A DNA stretch of 64,000 nucleotides from Methanobacterium_D oryzae (GTDB taxonomy: Archaea; Methanobacteriota; Methanobacteria; Methanobacteriales; Methanobacteriaceae). Positions 8,812-17,746 of this stretch are shown piece after piece. Numbering within the stretch: the first letter of the stretch is position 1; each line of letters opens with the position of its first letter. The DNA is taken from the NCBI RefSeq assembly GCF_050433505.1, contig NZ_JBNPXC010000001.1, positions 868,001-932,000 of the forward strand. The letters are read 5' to 3'. The position numbers were made by a program, and so were the translations under genes. The notes under the pieces were generated by a model that did not search any database, was not told the origin of the DNA, and saw only the letters and a list, made by a program, of their open reading frames with translations.

Positions 8812-9090
8812 TTACATATTGAAAAATAAGACCCATACTAGAATCCATACAAAGAAGAAAGGAACTATTCCACTCCAAAGCCAGCCTTTTGCTCCCCCTA
8901 CTTCTTCTCTTCCAAATATTTTTTCTGATATTTGGCCCGCTGCATAAAGAATAATTATCGCTACTATTATGGCTAAAAATTCATTACTACCTATTGATGT
9001 AATAGTTCCGCTTGATAAAATAAATGATACATAACCTGCAACTATACCTGCAACTCCATGAATTGCAGCTACTTTACCCTCTACATCCAT
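8812..9090 (-). CDS. Small membrane protein, archaeal EMC6-like
   Basis: The 92-residue protein has three hydrophobic segments ('VAGIVAGYVSFILSSGTI', 'FLAIIVAIIILYAAGQI', 'LWSGIVPFFFVWILVWVLF'), with 'SEKIFGREEVGGAKGW' in the second loop. The arrangement matches the archaeal family related to EMC6, a subunit of the ER membrane protein complex that helps insert membrane proteins. This call rests on remembered family pattern and is not certain; DUF5379-like small membrane protein is the neutral name. A GGAGGTAAA site precedes the ATG. It converges with the DUF2070 gene and is divergent from RqcH. Confidence 0.6.
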   Translation of the reverse strand: MDVEGKVAAIHGVAGIVAGYVSFILSSGTITSIGSNEFLAIIVAIIILYAAGQISEKIFGREEVGGAKGWLWSGIVPFFFVWILVWVLFFNM

Positions 9091-9365
9091 ACTTTTACCT
9101 CCAATACTAACTTTATCTCATATTAATATAATATTAATGTCATAATCTCGTTAATGCTTTGTATAATTGAGCTTCAAGAACTTGATTCATATATCGATGA
9201 CTTTTAATTTATGTTTTAACAAATAGTATTTATAATTAGAATCAGCTCTTTATATACTTTGGTAAGATTACTAATAAATGTTTTATCAAATAAATGATTT
9301 TTTGAAATTAATTATTCATGTAATTTAAGGTTATATCTATTATAAATATAATTAAGGTGTTATAA

Positions 9366-11342
9366 ATGAAAAATATGTCCAATGTAGATGTTTTTGCTAT
9401 CTGTCATGAATTAAAAGAATTATTAAGGGGTGCAAGAGTTGATAAGGCTTTCCAACCCACGAAAGATACGGTTATAATAAGATTCCATGTATCTGGTACT
9501 GGAAGAGTAGATGTAGTTTTTCAGGCGGGAAGACGAATACATACGACTCAATATCCATTACCAAACCCTAAAATACCTCCTAACTTTCCAATGCTTCTTC
9601 GAAAATATATTAAAGGAGGTACAGTGGAAGATATCAAACAATACAATTTTGATAGAATTATAGAATTTCACATAGCTAAAGAGCAAAAATTTACCCTTGT
9701 TGTGGAACTTTTCGCAAAAGGAAACATAATACTTCTTAATGAAGAAGGAAATATCATTTTACCTCTTAAACGTAAGTTATGGAGTGATAGGAAAATATCC
9801 TCTAAAGAAGAATACAAATATCCTCCAAAAAAAGGTATAAATCCATTAGAATTAGAAAAAGAAGAACTTAAAGAATTATTTAAAAATTCTGATTCTGACG
9901 TTATTAGAACTCTTGCAAGAAGTGGTTTAGGTGGAATTTATGCTGAAGAAATCATATTAAGAGCAAGTGTCCAAAAAGAGTTACCTGCTGCAGACATCTC
10001 TGGTGAAATCTTTGATTCAATCTACAATGCTATCTATGAACTTTTTGAGCCCCTTAGAACTTCTAAATTCAACCCTCAAATAATATCTGATGGAAAAGAA
10101 GACGTTTTACCCATTGATCTTAAATTATATGAAAACTACAAAAAGGAACTATTTGAGACTTATAATAATGCTGCAGATGAATTTTTCAGCAGTAAAGTAA
10201 GAGAAGATATTAAAAATGAATATGAAGGAATTTGGGGAGCAGAAGTTAAAAAATTTGAAAAAAGACTTAAAATACAGGAAGATACTCTTAACAAGTTTCA
10301 TAAAACAATTGAAGAATCCCAAAAGAAAGGAGAGTTATTATATGCTAATTATGCAAAAGTCCAGAATATTCTTGATATTATAAAAAATGCAAGAGAAAAA
10401 TATTCATGGAATGAGATAGCATCAAAACTTAAACAGGCAAGAAAACAAGGACTTGAGGATGCAGATATAATTGAATCATTGGATAAACTTGGAAATCTCA
10501 CCTTAAAAATTGAAAATAAGATAATATTAATTGATGCCAAAAAAGAAATCCCTGAAAATGCTGAAGTCTATTATGAAAAGGCTAAAAAAGCCAAACGGAA
10601 AATTAATGGAGTTAATATTGCAATTGAAAGGACAAAAAAAGAAATAGAAAAGGCAAAAAATAAAAAAGAAATAGAAATGGAAAGAGTAACACTCCCTCAA
10701 AAAAGAGTTAAAAAAGAACTTAAATGGTATGAAAAACTTAGATGGTTCTTATCTTCAGATGGATTCATGGTAATCGGTGGAAGAGATGCAAACACCAATG
10801 AAATGGTGGTAAAAAAGTATATGGAAAACAATGATATTTATCTTCATTCTGATATCCACGGAGCACCATCAGTTGTGATTAAAAGTGAAGGTAAAGATAT
10901 TCCAGAGACCACAATAGATGAAGCAGCATCATTTGCAGCATCATTTTCAAGTGCATGGACAAAAGGATTTGGATCACAGGACGTATACTGGGTCCATCCA
11001 GATCAGGTCTCAAAAACTCCTCAATCCGGAGAATTCGTTGCAAAAGGAGCATTCATTATTCGCGGGTCTCGAAATTATATAAGGGCTGCAACACTTTTAA
11101 TTGCAGTGGGCATGGTGGATTATGATGGTAAAAGACTAATGGCAGGACCATTAGATGCAGTTAAAAAATATACTGATAATTATATTATTATAAAACCAGG
11201 ATATACTAAAAAAGAAGCTTTAGCAAGGGGAATACTAAGAAAAGTTGATGAAGAGCGTATTTTTACATTAGAAGATATGATTCGAATTTTACCCTCTGGA
11301 AAGGCAGATATTGTCGATGAGCGAAGTATTAGAAGAAGGTAA
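9366..11342 (+). CDS. rqcH: RqcH, NFACT-family ribosome quality control protein
   Basis: The 658-residue protein is the archaeal homologue of Rqc2/RqcH, which binds obstructed large ribosomal subunits and recruits tRNA to extend stalled chains. NFACT-N spans about residues 1-180 and contains the diagnostic Asp-Arg pair in 'YNFDRIIEF'. A middle region and long coiled coils follow at about 290-345 and 405-450. The NFACT-R domain at about 455-570 has 'WYEKLRWFLSSDGFMVIGGR' and 'DIYLHSDIHGAPSVVIK'. Length fits archaeal members. GGTG lies 7 nt before the ATG. It appears to be transcribed alone. Confidence 0.92.
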   Translation: MKNMSNVDVFAICHELKELLRGARVDKAFQPTKDTVIIRFHVSGTGRVDVVFQAGRRIHTTQYPLPNPKIPPNFPMLLRKYIKGGTVEDIKQYNFDRIIEFHIAKEQKFTLVVELFAKGNIILLNEEGNIILPLKRKLWSDRKISSKEEYKYPPKKGINPLELEKEELKELFKNSDSDVIRTLARSGLGGIYAEEIILRASVQKELPAADISGEIFDSIYNAIYELFEPLRTSKFNPQIISDGKEDVLPIDLKLYENYKKELFETYNNAADEFFSSKVREDIKNEYEGIWGAEVKKFEKRLKIQEDTLNKFHKTIEESQKKGELLYANYAKVQNILDIIKNAREKYSWNEIASKLKQARKQGLEDADIIESLDKLGNLTLKIENKIILIDAKKEIPENAEVYYEKAKKAKRKINGVNIAIERTKKEIEKAKNKKEIEMERVTLPQKRVKKELKWYEKLRWFLSSDGFMVIGGRDANTNEMVVKKYMENNDIYLHSDIHGAPSVVIKSEGKDIPETTIDEAASFAASFSSAWTKGFGSQDVYWVHPDQVSKTPQSGEFVAKGAFIIRGSRNYIRAATLLIAVGMVDYDGKRLMAGPLDAVKKYTDNYIIIKPGYTKKEALARGILRKVDEERIFTLEDMIRILPSGKADIVDERSIRRR

Positions 11343-11358
11343 ATCGAGAAGATTTTTT

Positions 11359-12519
11359 TTATAGATCTATGAAAGTAAACTTAAAAGATTTACCATTGTC
11401 TTTTTCAAGCCTTATTTTCTTTTCTGCATGATTTAATAAATTTATTAAACTATCTAAAAAAAGCAAGCCTGATTTTTCATTGTTTTCAAAGTCAAGATAT
11501 TCTGGAAAACCTATACCATCATTAGAGATAGTTAATATATATTTATCTTTATCTGTATTAAAATTTATAATTATTTTACCTTTTCCATTCGAAAAACTGT
11601 ATTTTATAGAATTACTTACAATTTCATTAATAATTAATCCGCAGGGAAGTGCTGTATTTATATCCAGTAAAATATCCTCTGCATTTATCTCAAATTCAAC
11701 TATTGAATCATATGATTTACAGATATCTAAAGTTAATTTTTCAATATAGTCCTTAAATTTAATTTTTAAAAGGTTATCTGATTGATAAAGCACTTCATGA
11801 ATTATTGCAATGGCATTTAAAAAGTTATGCATTTCTTTAAAATTTCCAGCATATGTATAATTAGATTGAATGTTGATTAGGGAACGTATTATTTCTATAT
11901 TATTCTTTACTTTATAGTGAATTTCTCGAAGAAAGGCTTCATTTTCTTTTAGTCTTTGAGTTTCTTCTTGCGCAGCTATCTGTTTGCTTATATCTTCAAG
12001 TGTTTCTACCGCAGCAATTATTTCTCCTTTAGAGTTCCTAATTGCTTCTGCTGTAAAATGTAACCATTTACCTTCTTTTCCAATTGTTGGGAAAAAATCT
12101 ATTGCTTCGCATGCATCACCGGAACTTTTTGAGTTATAGCCATGATATCTCACTACAAATTTAGATCGCTTATCTTTTCCGGGATACCATTTATGAATAT
12201 CCTCGATACGTTTATCTACAATAAAATCAGCCATGCATGGTCTTTCAGAATCATAGAAAGCTTTCCAATGCATTTTTGTACCTATAATATTACTGGCAGG
12301 GATATTAGTATATTTTTCTAATGCCCTGTTCCAGTAAATTACTTTATGATTTTTATCAATGACAAATTTAGGAATAGGAGATATACGTATTATTTCTTTT
12401 GACTTCTCATAATTCATTAATATATCTTCGAATTCATTATTTCCAATAATTTCCATTTTTATTTCTTCATTGTCTTTGGAAATATCTTTATACATATCCT
12501 GCCCCATATAAATAATCAT
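11359..12519 (-). CDS. PAS-domain sensor histidine kinase (HisKA_2 type)
   Basis: The 386-residue soluble kinase has one PAS domain at about residues 45-170 ('PIPKFVIDKNHKVIYWNRAL', then 'EAIRNSKGEIIAAVETLEDI'). The dimerisation/phosphoacceptor box is 'LREIHYKVKNNIEIIRSLIN' with the modified His, characteristic of the HisKA_2 group. The ATPase domain at about 275-380 has 'NEIVSNSIKYSF' (N box) and 'ISNDGIGFP' (G1). There are no membrane segments, so it senses a cytoplasmic signal through PAS. No response regulator adjoins it. The true start may be a few codons in, at residue 5 or 9. It faces rqcH tail to tail. Confidence 0.88.
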   Translation of the reverse strand: MIIYMGQDMYKDISKDNEEIKMEIIGNNEFEDILMNYEKSKEIIRISPIPKFVIDKNHKVIYWNRALEKYTNIPASNIIGTKMHWKAFYDSERPCMADFIVDKRIEDIHKWYPGKDKRSKFVVRYHGYNSKSSGDACEAIDFFPTIGKEGKWLHFTAEAIRNSKGEIIAAVETLEDISKQIAAQEETQRLKENEAFLREIHYKVKNNIEIIRSLINIQSNYTYAGNFKEMHNFLNAIAIIHEVLYQSDNLLKIKFKDYIEKLTLDICKSYDSIVEFEINAEDILLDINTALPCGLIINEIVSNSIKYSFSNGKGKIIINFNTDKDKYILTISNDGIGFPEYLDFENNEKSGLLFLDSLINLLNHAEKKIRLEKDNGKSFKFTFIDL

Positions 12520-12593
12520 TTTATGGTAATATGTGCTCTTTTAATAGTATTTTTTGAAAGAATTTAAGGAAAATATTTCTATAAATTATTCCT

Positions 12594-12890
12594 TTATTTT
12601 TCTTCGTTAATCTTTTTCTTTAAAAGAAAATTAATGTCAATTACATATTTTCCTTCCTCATCAGAAACAATTATGGAGTCATCTTCTAAAAGTGAGGGAA
12701 GATCTACTTCATAAATTCCATGATCTCGAACCATTATAGTTTCAATGGATTCCCCAGAGGGTACATCTTGTTTTTCATCTTTATCTTCGGAATGATATTC
12801 AAAAAAATGGCTACCGCATTCTGGACATCCTTTTAGAATATCTTCTGGTTCTCCTTTAAATAAAGCACCACATTTAATGCATAGATGCAC
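12594..12890 (-). CDS. arvC: ArvC-like zinc-ribbon protein (DUF2072/OapC family)
   Basis: The 98-residue protein has an N-terminal Cys4 zinc ribbon ('HLCIKCGALF', then 'GCPECGSHFFEYH'), an acidic middle and a conserved 'HGIYEVDLPSLLEDDSIIV' segment. The start is GTG at 12890: GGTGA lies 5 nt upstream and the protein then opens directly at the ribbon. It overlaps the preceding DUF2073 gene by 17 nt. Zinc ribbon, DUF2073 protein and Era-like GTPase in this order match the conserved archaeal OapABC/ArvABC set, linked in Haloferax to extracellular vesicle formation. What this subunit does is not established. Confidence 0.75.
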   Translation of the reverse strand: MHLCIKCGALFKGEPEDILKGCPECGSHFFEYHSEDKDEKQDVPSGESIETIMVRDHGIYEVDLPSLLEDDSIIVSDEEGKYVIDINFLLKKKINEEK

Positions 12891-13242
12891 CAGAATCACC
12901 AATATTTGCAATCATAGAAAGGAAATTTGACTTTTTCTTAACGGTTTTCATTACATTTGCAGGTCCAATTATGGTTAATCCAACAGCTTTTTTCTTTGAA
13001 ATACCGAAAATAGATTTTTTATTCTTTTCTAAGGTATATATATCGATTCCAACAAAATTTTCAATATCTATCTCTCTCATAGTGGTTTCTATAAGTTCTG
13101 CTTCTTCTTCAGGACTTAATCCGCCTTCTATAATTACCAGATCGCCTCCCTTAACCCTATCAACAATCATTGATACTTTTTCCACACTACTATGGGACAT
13201 GAGAGCGTCTGATGATAGAAAATCCATTTTTAAACTGTTCAT
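12874..13242 (-). CDS. arvB: ArvB-like DUF2073 protein
   Basis: The 122-residue protein is of the DUF2073 (OapB/ArvB) family, with 'VSMIVDRVKGGDLVIIEGGL', 'EEAELIETTMREIDIENFVG' and 'GLTIIGPANVM'. Upstream in-frame codons extend to 13332, but they run back into the GTPase gene. The ATG at 13242 has GAGGT 6 nt before it, so 'MNSLKMDFLS' is taken as the start. It lies 40 nt after the GTPase stop and overlaps the zinc-ribbon gene by 17 nt, implying translational coupling. No catalytic motif is visible; it is presumably a partner of the GTPase. Confidence 0.75.
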   Translation of the reverse strand: MNSLKMDFLSSDALMSHSSVEKVSMIVDRVKGGDLVIIEGGLSPEEEAELIETTMREIDIENFVGIDIYTLEKNKKSIFGISKKKAVGLTIIGPANVMKTVKKKSNFLSMIANIGDSGASMH

Positions 13243-13282
13243 TTTAATACCTCTATAAGTGGAATCATAATATTTTTTTAAA

Positions 13283-13903
13283 TTATCTAAATTGCTTAAC
13301 CATTGCATCATATAGATTTCCAGTGTTTTCACCGTGCAGTGCAGAAATTGGAACTACAGTATGCTGTGGAAAAACCGAACTTATACGATCAGGAGTGGAT
13401 TCAGGAATATCTATTTTATTTGCAACAATTACGAAAGGAATCTTTCTTGCTTCTAGATTTCCAATAATAGTAATATTTGCTTGTGTAAGTGGATCTTTAG
13501 TTGAATCTATAACCAGTAAAACACCAGTAACATCATCAAGCCATTTAATGGCCTCTATAATTCCTTTAGTAGCTTCTTTAGCCCTTTCTTTTGCTTCTAT
13601 CTCTGATAGACCAAATTGAAGGAAATTTTTATAATCAATTTTAGTAGCTATTCCTGGGGTGTCGATTATATCAAAATCAAGTTCAACACCATTATGTTTT
13701 ATACTTACATGTTCTTGCTTGTAAACTCTTCTTGTTTCATGAGGAATTTCTGATGTTAATCCAAGGGGCTTTCCTATCCAGTCATTGGTCATTGTATTTG
13801 CTAATGTAGTTTTTCCCGAATTAGGATGACCATACAGTCCTATCTTTAATTTTTTGTCTTTTCCAAGTAGTCTATTTAGAAATCTTCTGAAAATGCTCGG
13901 CAT
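13283..13903 (-). CDS. arvA: ArvA-like Era-type small GTPase (vesiculation GTPase family)
   Basis: The 206-residue GTPase has the full G-motif set: Walker A 'GHPNSGKTTL', G3 'DTPGIAT', G4 'ANKIDIPE' and G5 'PISALHGE'. A basic amphipathic N-terminus, 'MPSIFRRFLNRLLGKDKK', could touch membranes. The start at 13903 is preferred over an in-frame ATG at 13996 that would overlap the upstream hydrolase, and AGAGTGAT precedes it. It begins 4 nt after that gene's stop. Followed by DUF2073 and zinc-ribbon genes, it matches the archaeal OapA/ArvA GTPase shown in Haloferax to drive vesicle release. Function here is inferred from family and synteny. Confidence 0.8.
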   Translation of the reverse strand: MPSIFRRFLNRLLGKDKKLKIGLYGHPNSGKTTLANTMTNDWIGKPLGLTSEIPHETRRVYKQEHVSIKHNGVELDFDIIDTPGIATKIDYKNFLQFGLSEIEAKERAKEATKGIIEAIKWLDDVTGVLLVIDSTKDPLTQANITIIGNLEARKIPFVIVANKIDIPESTPDRISSVFPQHTVVPISALHGENTGNLYDAMVKQFR

Positions 13904-13907
13904 CTTA

Positions 13908-14606
13908 TCACTCTTTATATATTTGGCCAGGTTCAAGAATAACAACCTTCGTTTCTTTGTTAATAGATTCAACTCTATGGGCAAACTCTTCTGCATCCTG
14001 TTTGATTACGGGGAATGTGTTATAATGCATAGGAATTAAGATTTCAGGATTAATCCATTTAGCAGCTATTGAGGCTTCAAAGGGCCCCATTGTGTACCTA
14101 TCACCAATAGGAAGCAGTGCAATTTGAGGGGCATAAATATCTCTTATTACAGTTTTCATATCTCCAAAAAGGCCTGTGTCTCCAGAATGATATATTTTCC
14201 GACCTTTTTCAAGTTGGATTATGTAACCAGTTGAACTTCCTCCAGCTCCAATTTCTTCTATAAAATCCATATCCGCAGAATGGATAGAATTAACCATGGT
14301 TATTTTTATATCATGGATTTTAACGGTTCCTCCAATGTTCATTCCAATTACTTCAAAACCTTGTTTTGCAAGATACACAGAATGTTCATGATTGCTGACT
14401 ATTATGGCTCCTGTCCTGTTTGCTATCTCCATTGCATCTCCAAAATGATCTGCATGACCATGGGTGACGCATATTATGTCAGCATCAACTTCTTCAACCG
14501 TTACTGGACAAACAGGGTTATTGCTAATAAAAGGGTCTATAAGTATCTTTAAATTTTCATCAGATACAATTTCAAATGCTGAATGTCCAAACCATCTTAT
14601 TTGCAT
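13908..14606 (-). CDS. UPF0173 metal-dependent hydrolase (metallo-beta-lactamase fold)
   Basis: The 232-residue protein opens 'MQIRWFGHSAFEI' and has the dinuclear metal motif 'VTHGHADHFGD' (HxHxDH) at about residues 50-56. Further ligand segments are 'IYHSGDTGLFGDM' and 'LIPMHYNTFPVI'. These are signatures of the UPF0173 group, whose substrate is unknown. GGAG lies 8 nt before the ATG. It sits between the PLD-like membrane protein (22 nt gap) and the GTPase (4 nt gap), so it is probably cotranscribed with the ArvABC-like genes. Whether it shares their pathway is open. Confidence 0.88.
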   Translation of the reverse strand: MQIRWFGHSAFEIVSDENLKILIDPFISNNPVCPVTVEEVDADIICVTHGHADHFGDAMEIANRTGAIIVSNHEHSVYLAKQGFEVIGMNIGGTVKIHDIKITMVNSIHSADMDFIEEIGAGGSSTGYIIQLEKGRKIYHSGDTGLFGDMKTVIRDIYAPQIALLPIGDRYTMGPFEASIAAKWINPEILIPMHYNTFPVIKQDAEEFAHRVESINKETKVVILEPGQIYKE

Positions 14607-14628
14607 TGATTAATCTCCATTTATCTAT

Positions 14629-15801
14629 TCACGATTTTATTTCAAGACTTATATCTTTCGAAAGTTCCCATGCTTCTTCAAACATTCTTTCAATCTCTTC
14701 AATGGATTTTTGGTCTTTATAAATGACTCCTACTTCAAAACTCTCATATATAGGATCTGTAGATATTATTAGACCGTTATCTTCGTCAGATACAATTGCT
14801 ACAGTATGAACATGAGGCATAGTCCTTATTTTAACTTTATTATCCATTAAAAGTTTAATCAGTTCAACAGAAGCGTCATCATCTAAACTTGCTTCTTGTA
14901 TGATCATTTTACTTTCTGTTTCCATAAATCTCTTGAGAACACCCACATCTATGTTACGGACCCATGGGTACATCATTAATATTTTCTTATCGGCTTTTAA
15001 AATAGTTTCTTTCATTGTCTCTTGTACATCGCTAGCCTCAAATGACCATATTATACTTGGATCTTTTGATTCTGACTTAATTTGATCTAAAGTGCCTTTG
15101 AAAGAATCTAAGCGTTCTTCAATAAGATTTTCTATGTCTTTAGCATTTTGAATATAGTTTTCCTTTAACCTATCAAGCCTATTTTTTACATATTGTTCAT
15201 CCGTTTCTTTAGTAGATCTCATAGGTACCACTTTTTTCTCCATAAGAGGTTGAGGTCTAATTTTTTCCTTTTCTTCAGACATATGCTTGATAAATGGCTT
15301 TTTTTGTGGAGTTATTTTAGGTTTTTCCTCAATTAATTGCTTATCTGCTTTTTTATCAGCTGAAAGTTTATCTTCTTCTTTTGGTACCCTTTTAGGTATA
15401 ATTTTTCTTGGAACTTCTTGTATTTCTTTTGGTTTTTCAATATTCTTTGGTTTTTCAGAAGTTACTAATTCTTTAATATGGGTAGCTTCTTTAGATTCTT
15501 CTTGAGGTACTGCAAGTTTTGTCTTTTTTGATGGTTTTGGTTTTATTTCTTTTGGAATGGTTTGACTTTTTATTTGGGGATTGTTATTTTTAGATACGTC
15601 TTTTTTAGGGTTTTTAGCGTTTAAATTTGCAAAATTAATTTTACTTCCAAAAAAGATTATTAACATTGCCCCTAAAACAGAAATACAAAGTCCTATAAAA
15701 AATGATAAAAGGTTTGGGGGAGATCTAATTCCAATATACATTGCATAAAAACCCCCTATTATTAACGCTGCCCCAACAACTGTAATAAGCAAATTGATCA
15801 T
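14629..15801 (-). CDS. Membrane-anchored protein with degenerate PLD/TrmB-like sensor domain
   Basis: The 390-residue protein has two N-terminal membrane helices ('LITVVGAALIIGGFYAMYIG', 'LLSFFIGLCISVLGAMLIIFF'). A Lys/Pro/Glu-rich linker of about 130 residues follows, then a helical stretch at about 195-235. The C-terminal domain at about 240-385 resembles the phospholipase-D-like module of TrmB regulators. The expected HxKx4D site is degraded: in 'HTVAIVSD' the Lys is missing, so catalysis is unlikely and ligand sensing more likely. The start at 15801 has GGAGG 6 nt upstream. It heads the operon that continues into UPF0173 and the ArvABC-like genes. Confidence 0.65.
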   Translation of the reverse strand: MINLLITVVGAALIIGGFYAMYIGIRSPPNLLSFFIGLCISVLGAMLIIFFGSKINFANLNAKNPKKDVSKNNNPQIKSQTIPKEIKPKPSKKTKLAVPQEESKEATHIKELVTSEKPKNIEKPKEIQEVPRKIIPKRVPKEEDKLSADKKADKQLIEEKPKITPQKKPFIKHMSEEKEKIRPQPLMEKKVVPMRSTKETDEQYVKNRLDRLKENYIQNAKDIENLIEERLDSFKGTLDQIKSESKDPSIIWSFEASDVQETMKETILKADKKILMMYPWVRNIDVGVLKRFMETESKMIIQEASLDDDASVELIKLLMDNKVKIRTMPHVHTVAIVSDEDNGLIISTDPIYESFEVGVIYKDQKSIEEIERMFEEAWELSKDISLEIKS

Positions 15802-16052
15802 TTGATGCCTCCAAAATATCATATATTTTTTTATTCATTATATACTTAATGAATGAGACTCCATTATATATTCCTCTAAGCTAAAATTAATCATACTACA
15901 ATAAAAAGATTTTTATTTCATAATATTTAGATTTCTTTACATCAATACTTCAATTTTTAATAAATTAATGAAAAATTATTCTAAAAATTTTAGTTAAATA
16001 TAATCAATCTTTATTTACAGAATAAGGAAATTAAAAAGCACAATATAATTAT

Positions 16053-17231
16053 TTAAAGTAGTATTTGTTCATTAAAATACTGTTTTTTAGATTCTGCATG
16101 TTTTAAAATTATATTTACTGCTTCTTCTGTACCTTTATATTCAGAAAACTTTCTTCTGGTGATTTCTACTTTTCTTTCTAGATCATTATCATTTAATAGT
16201 TTATTAATGTCTTCAATAAACCCTGCAGTATTTAATTCTTTTATTTTTTTTACCAAAGATATGCCGTATTTTTCCATGTTTAACGCGTTTTTAAATTGTT
16301 CTGGATGATTATCGATAGGTACTAATATGTTTGGGACACCAAGTGAAGCCAGTTCCATAGTGGTAGTATGGCCTGCAAGGCTTATTGCCAGGTCAGAAAG
16401 TTTCATCCATTCCATAATGTCTTCTAAAAACTCCTTTTTTATTATTTTATCTGAATCAGGTATAAAATTAGATTCTATTTGAGGTCCAGTTATCATTACT
16501 ATTTTGTTACACTCAATATATTCTGAAGCATTATAAATCAACCTAAGGAGTCTTTTTCCAAAATCACTTCCACCTACAGTAACTAAGATTATTTTATCAT
16601 TTTCATTAAATCCGTATTTTTTCCTAATTTTTATTTTATTCTCTAAGTTATCAGGAGTTTTTTTAAGGAATGGGCCCGTAAATATTGTCATGTCTTTTAA
16701 TTTAGGAGGCACTTCAATGGAATCTTCAATATCTGGAATTAATATGGCATTGCATTGGTTTGATACGTCTGTAATAAATCTTTTAAGTCCATTTTCCAAG
16801 TATTCAATTGTTTTATCATCAGGATAAAGTTCTGCAAAATCAAGAGTTAATTCATTTGTTACCATAATACAAGGTATTCCTAGAACTTTACATGTTATGG
16901 GGACTGAATAATGCGAATCAGCAACAACAATATCTGGTTTAAACCTTTTTATAATTTTAGACTCATTATATATGCTTTTTAAAAAAATAAATGGGGCGTC
17001 TATAGATTTTTTAGCAGTATATTTAATATCCAGTTCTCCTCCATTACCATAGAATTTAATGTCTGGTAATTTTATGGTTTCATAATTTTCAGATTTTACA
17101 AGCATCTCATAACCTGAACCATAACTTGCAAAAACAACATTAGCTCCTCTTTCTTTAAGTTTTTCAGCGAGCGCAATACATCGTGATACATGCCCCATAC
17201 CTATTCCACAAGGCATCATAAGTACTTTCAT
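16053..17231 (-). CDS. Glycosyltransferase of the MJ1255/GT28-like family
   Basis: The 392-residue GT-B enzyme has the glycine-rich acceptor loop 'PCGIGMGHVSRCIALAEKL' at residues 7-25, 'KPDIVVADSHYSVP' and 'TVGGSDFGKRLLRLI'. The donor-site motif 'LAGHTTTMELASLGVPN' is followed by 'PIDNHPEQFKNA'. This layout is shared with the MurG-like GT28 group and the archaeal MJ1255 family. Substrates are unknown; a nucleotide-sugar to lipid or protein transfer in envelope synthesis is likely from context. It lies at the edge of the surface-glycan and pilin region, alone on its strand, 187 nt from the first pilin gene, which it diverges from. Confidence 0.82.
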   Translation of the reverse strand: MKVLMMPCGIGMGHVSRCIALAEKLKERGANVVFASYGSGYEMLVKSENYETIKLPDIKFYGNGGELDIKYTAKKSIDAPFIFLKSIYNESKIIKRFKPDIVVADSHYSVPITCKVLGIPCIMVTNELTLDFAELYPDDKTIEYLENGLKRFITDVSNQCNAILIPDIEDSIEVPPKLKDMTIFTGPFLKKTPDNLENKIKIRKKYGFNENDKIILVTVGGSDFGKRLLRLIYNASEYIECNKIVMITGPQIESNFIPDSDKIIKKEFLEDIMEWMKLSDLAISLAGHTTTMELASLGVPNILVPIDNHPEQFKNALNMEKYGISLVKKIKELNTAGFIEDINKLLNDNDLERKVEITRRKFSEYKGTEEAVNIILKHAESKKQYFNEQILL

Positions 17232-17379
17232 AATCCATTAATCCTCATATATAAGTTTTATAAACAGATTAAAGTTATTTCTTTTATGTAAATGATATAT
17301 ATAATATTTATCCAATTTATTTAATTTTTTAATGATTTAAACTGATAATATCCTTTTTTATTATATGTATGAAAAATTA

Positions 17380-17388
17380 TTTATATAT
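17380..17388 (+). promoter_or_regulatory. TATA box for the first pilin gene
   Basis: TTTATATAT, preceded by the BRE-like GAAAAATTA, lies 39 nt before the ATG. A start 24-27 nt downstream would leave a leader of about 10-12 nt containing AGGATGA. Confidence 0.5.
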
Positions 17389-17418
17389 TATTATACAAAT
17401 AAAAAATAGGATGAAATT

Positions 17419-17607
17419 ATGATTTTTTTGAAAGATGAAAAAGGACAGGGAGCAGCAGAATATCTATTATTATTTGCCGGTGTCATCGTTATAGCAATAG
17501 GGACATTAATAATCTACAATTCTTACTTCACTGACCAAGCATTCGACACTGCAGCTGATCTTAATTCAGTAAGAACTAAATCATCAGTAAATAATAGATC
17601 ATTATAA
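17419..17607 (+). CDS. Class III signal-peptide pilin-like protein 1
   Basis: The 62-residue protein begins 'MIFLKDEKGQGAAEYLLLFA'. This is the class III type IV pilin-like signal: a short basic segment, G|Q processing site, Glu at +5 of the mature protein and then a hydrophobic helix. Cleavage before Gln by an EppA-type prepilin peptidase would leave about 53 residues. The tail 'SVNNRSL' contains an N-R-S glycosylation sequon. Two paralogs and a shorter fourth member lie downstream. It is probably assembled into a surface filament or a minor pilus component. Confidence 0.85.
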   Translation: MIFLKDEKGQGAAEYLLLFAGVIVIAIGTLIIYNSYFTDQAFDTAADLNSVRTKSSVNNRSL

Positions 17608-17746
17608 TACTTATTTTTTTATTTTTATTTTAGACTGTTATTAAGTATCCAAATAATTAAAAAGCTACAGTGCAGTAACTATTATTCTTAACTGATAAAT
17701 GCAGTAAAGTTAATAGTAAATTTAAAACTTCAATAATTCAATGGAA

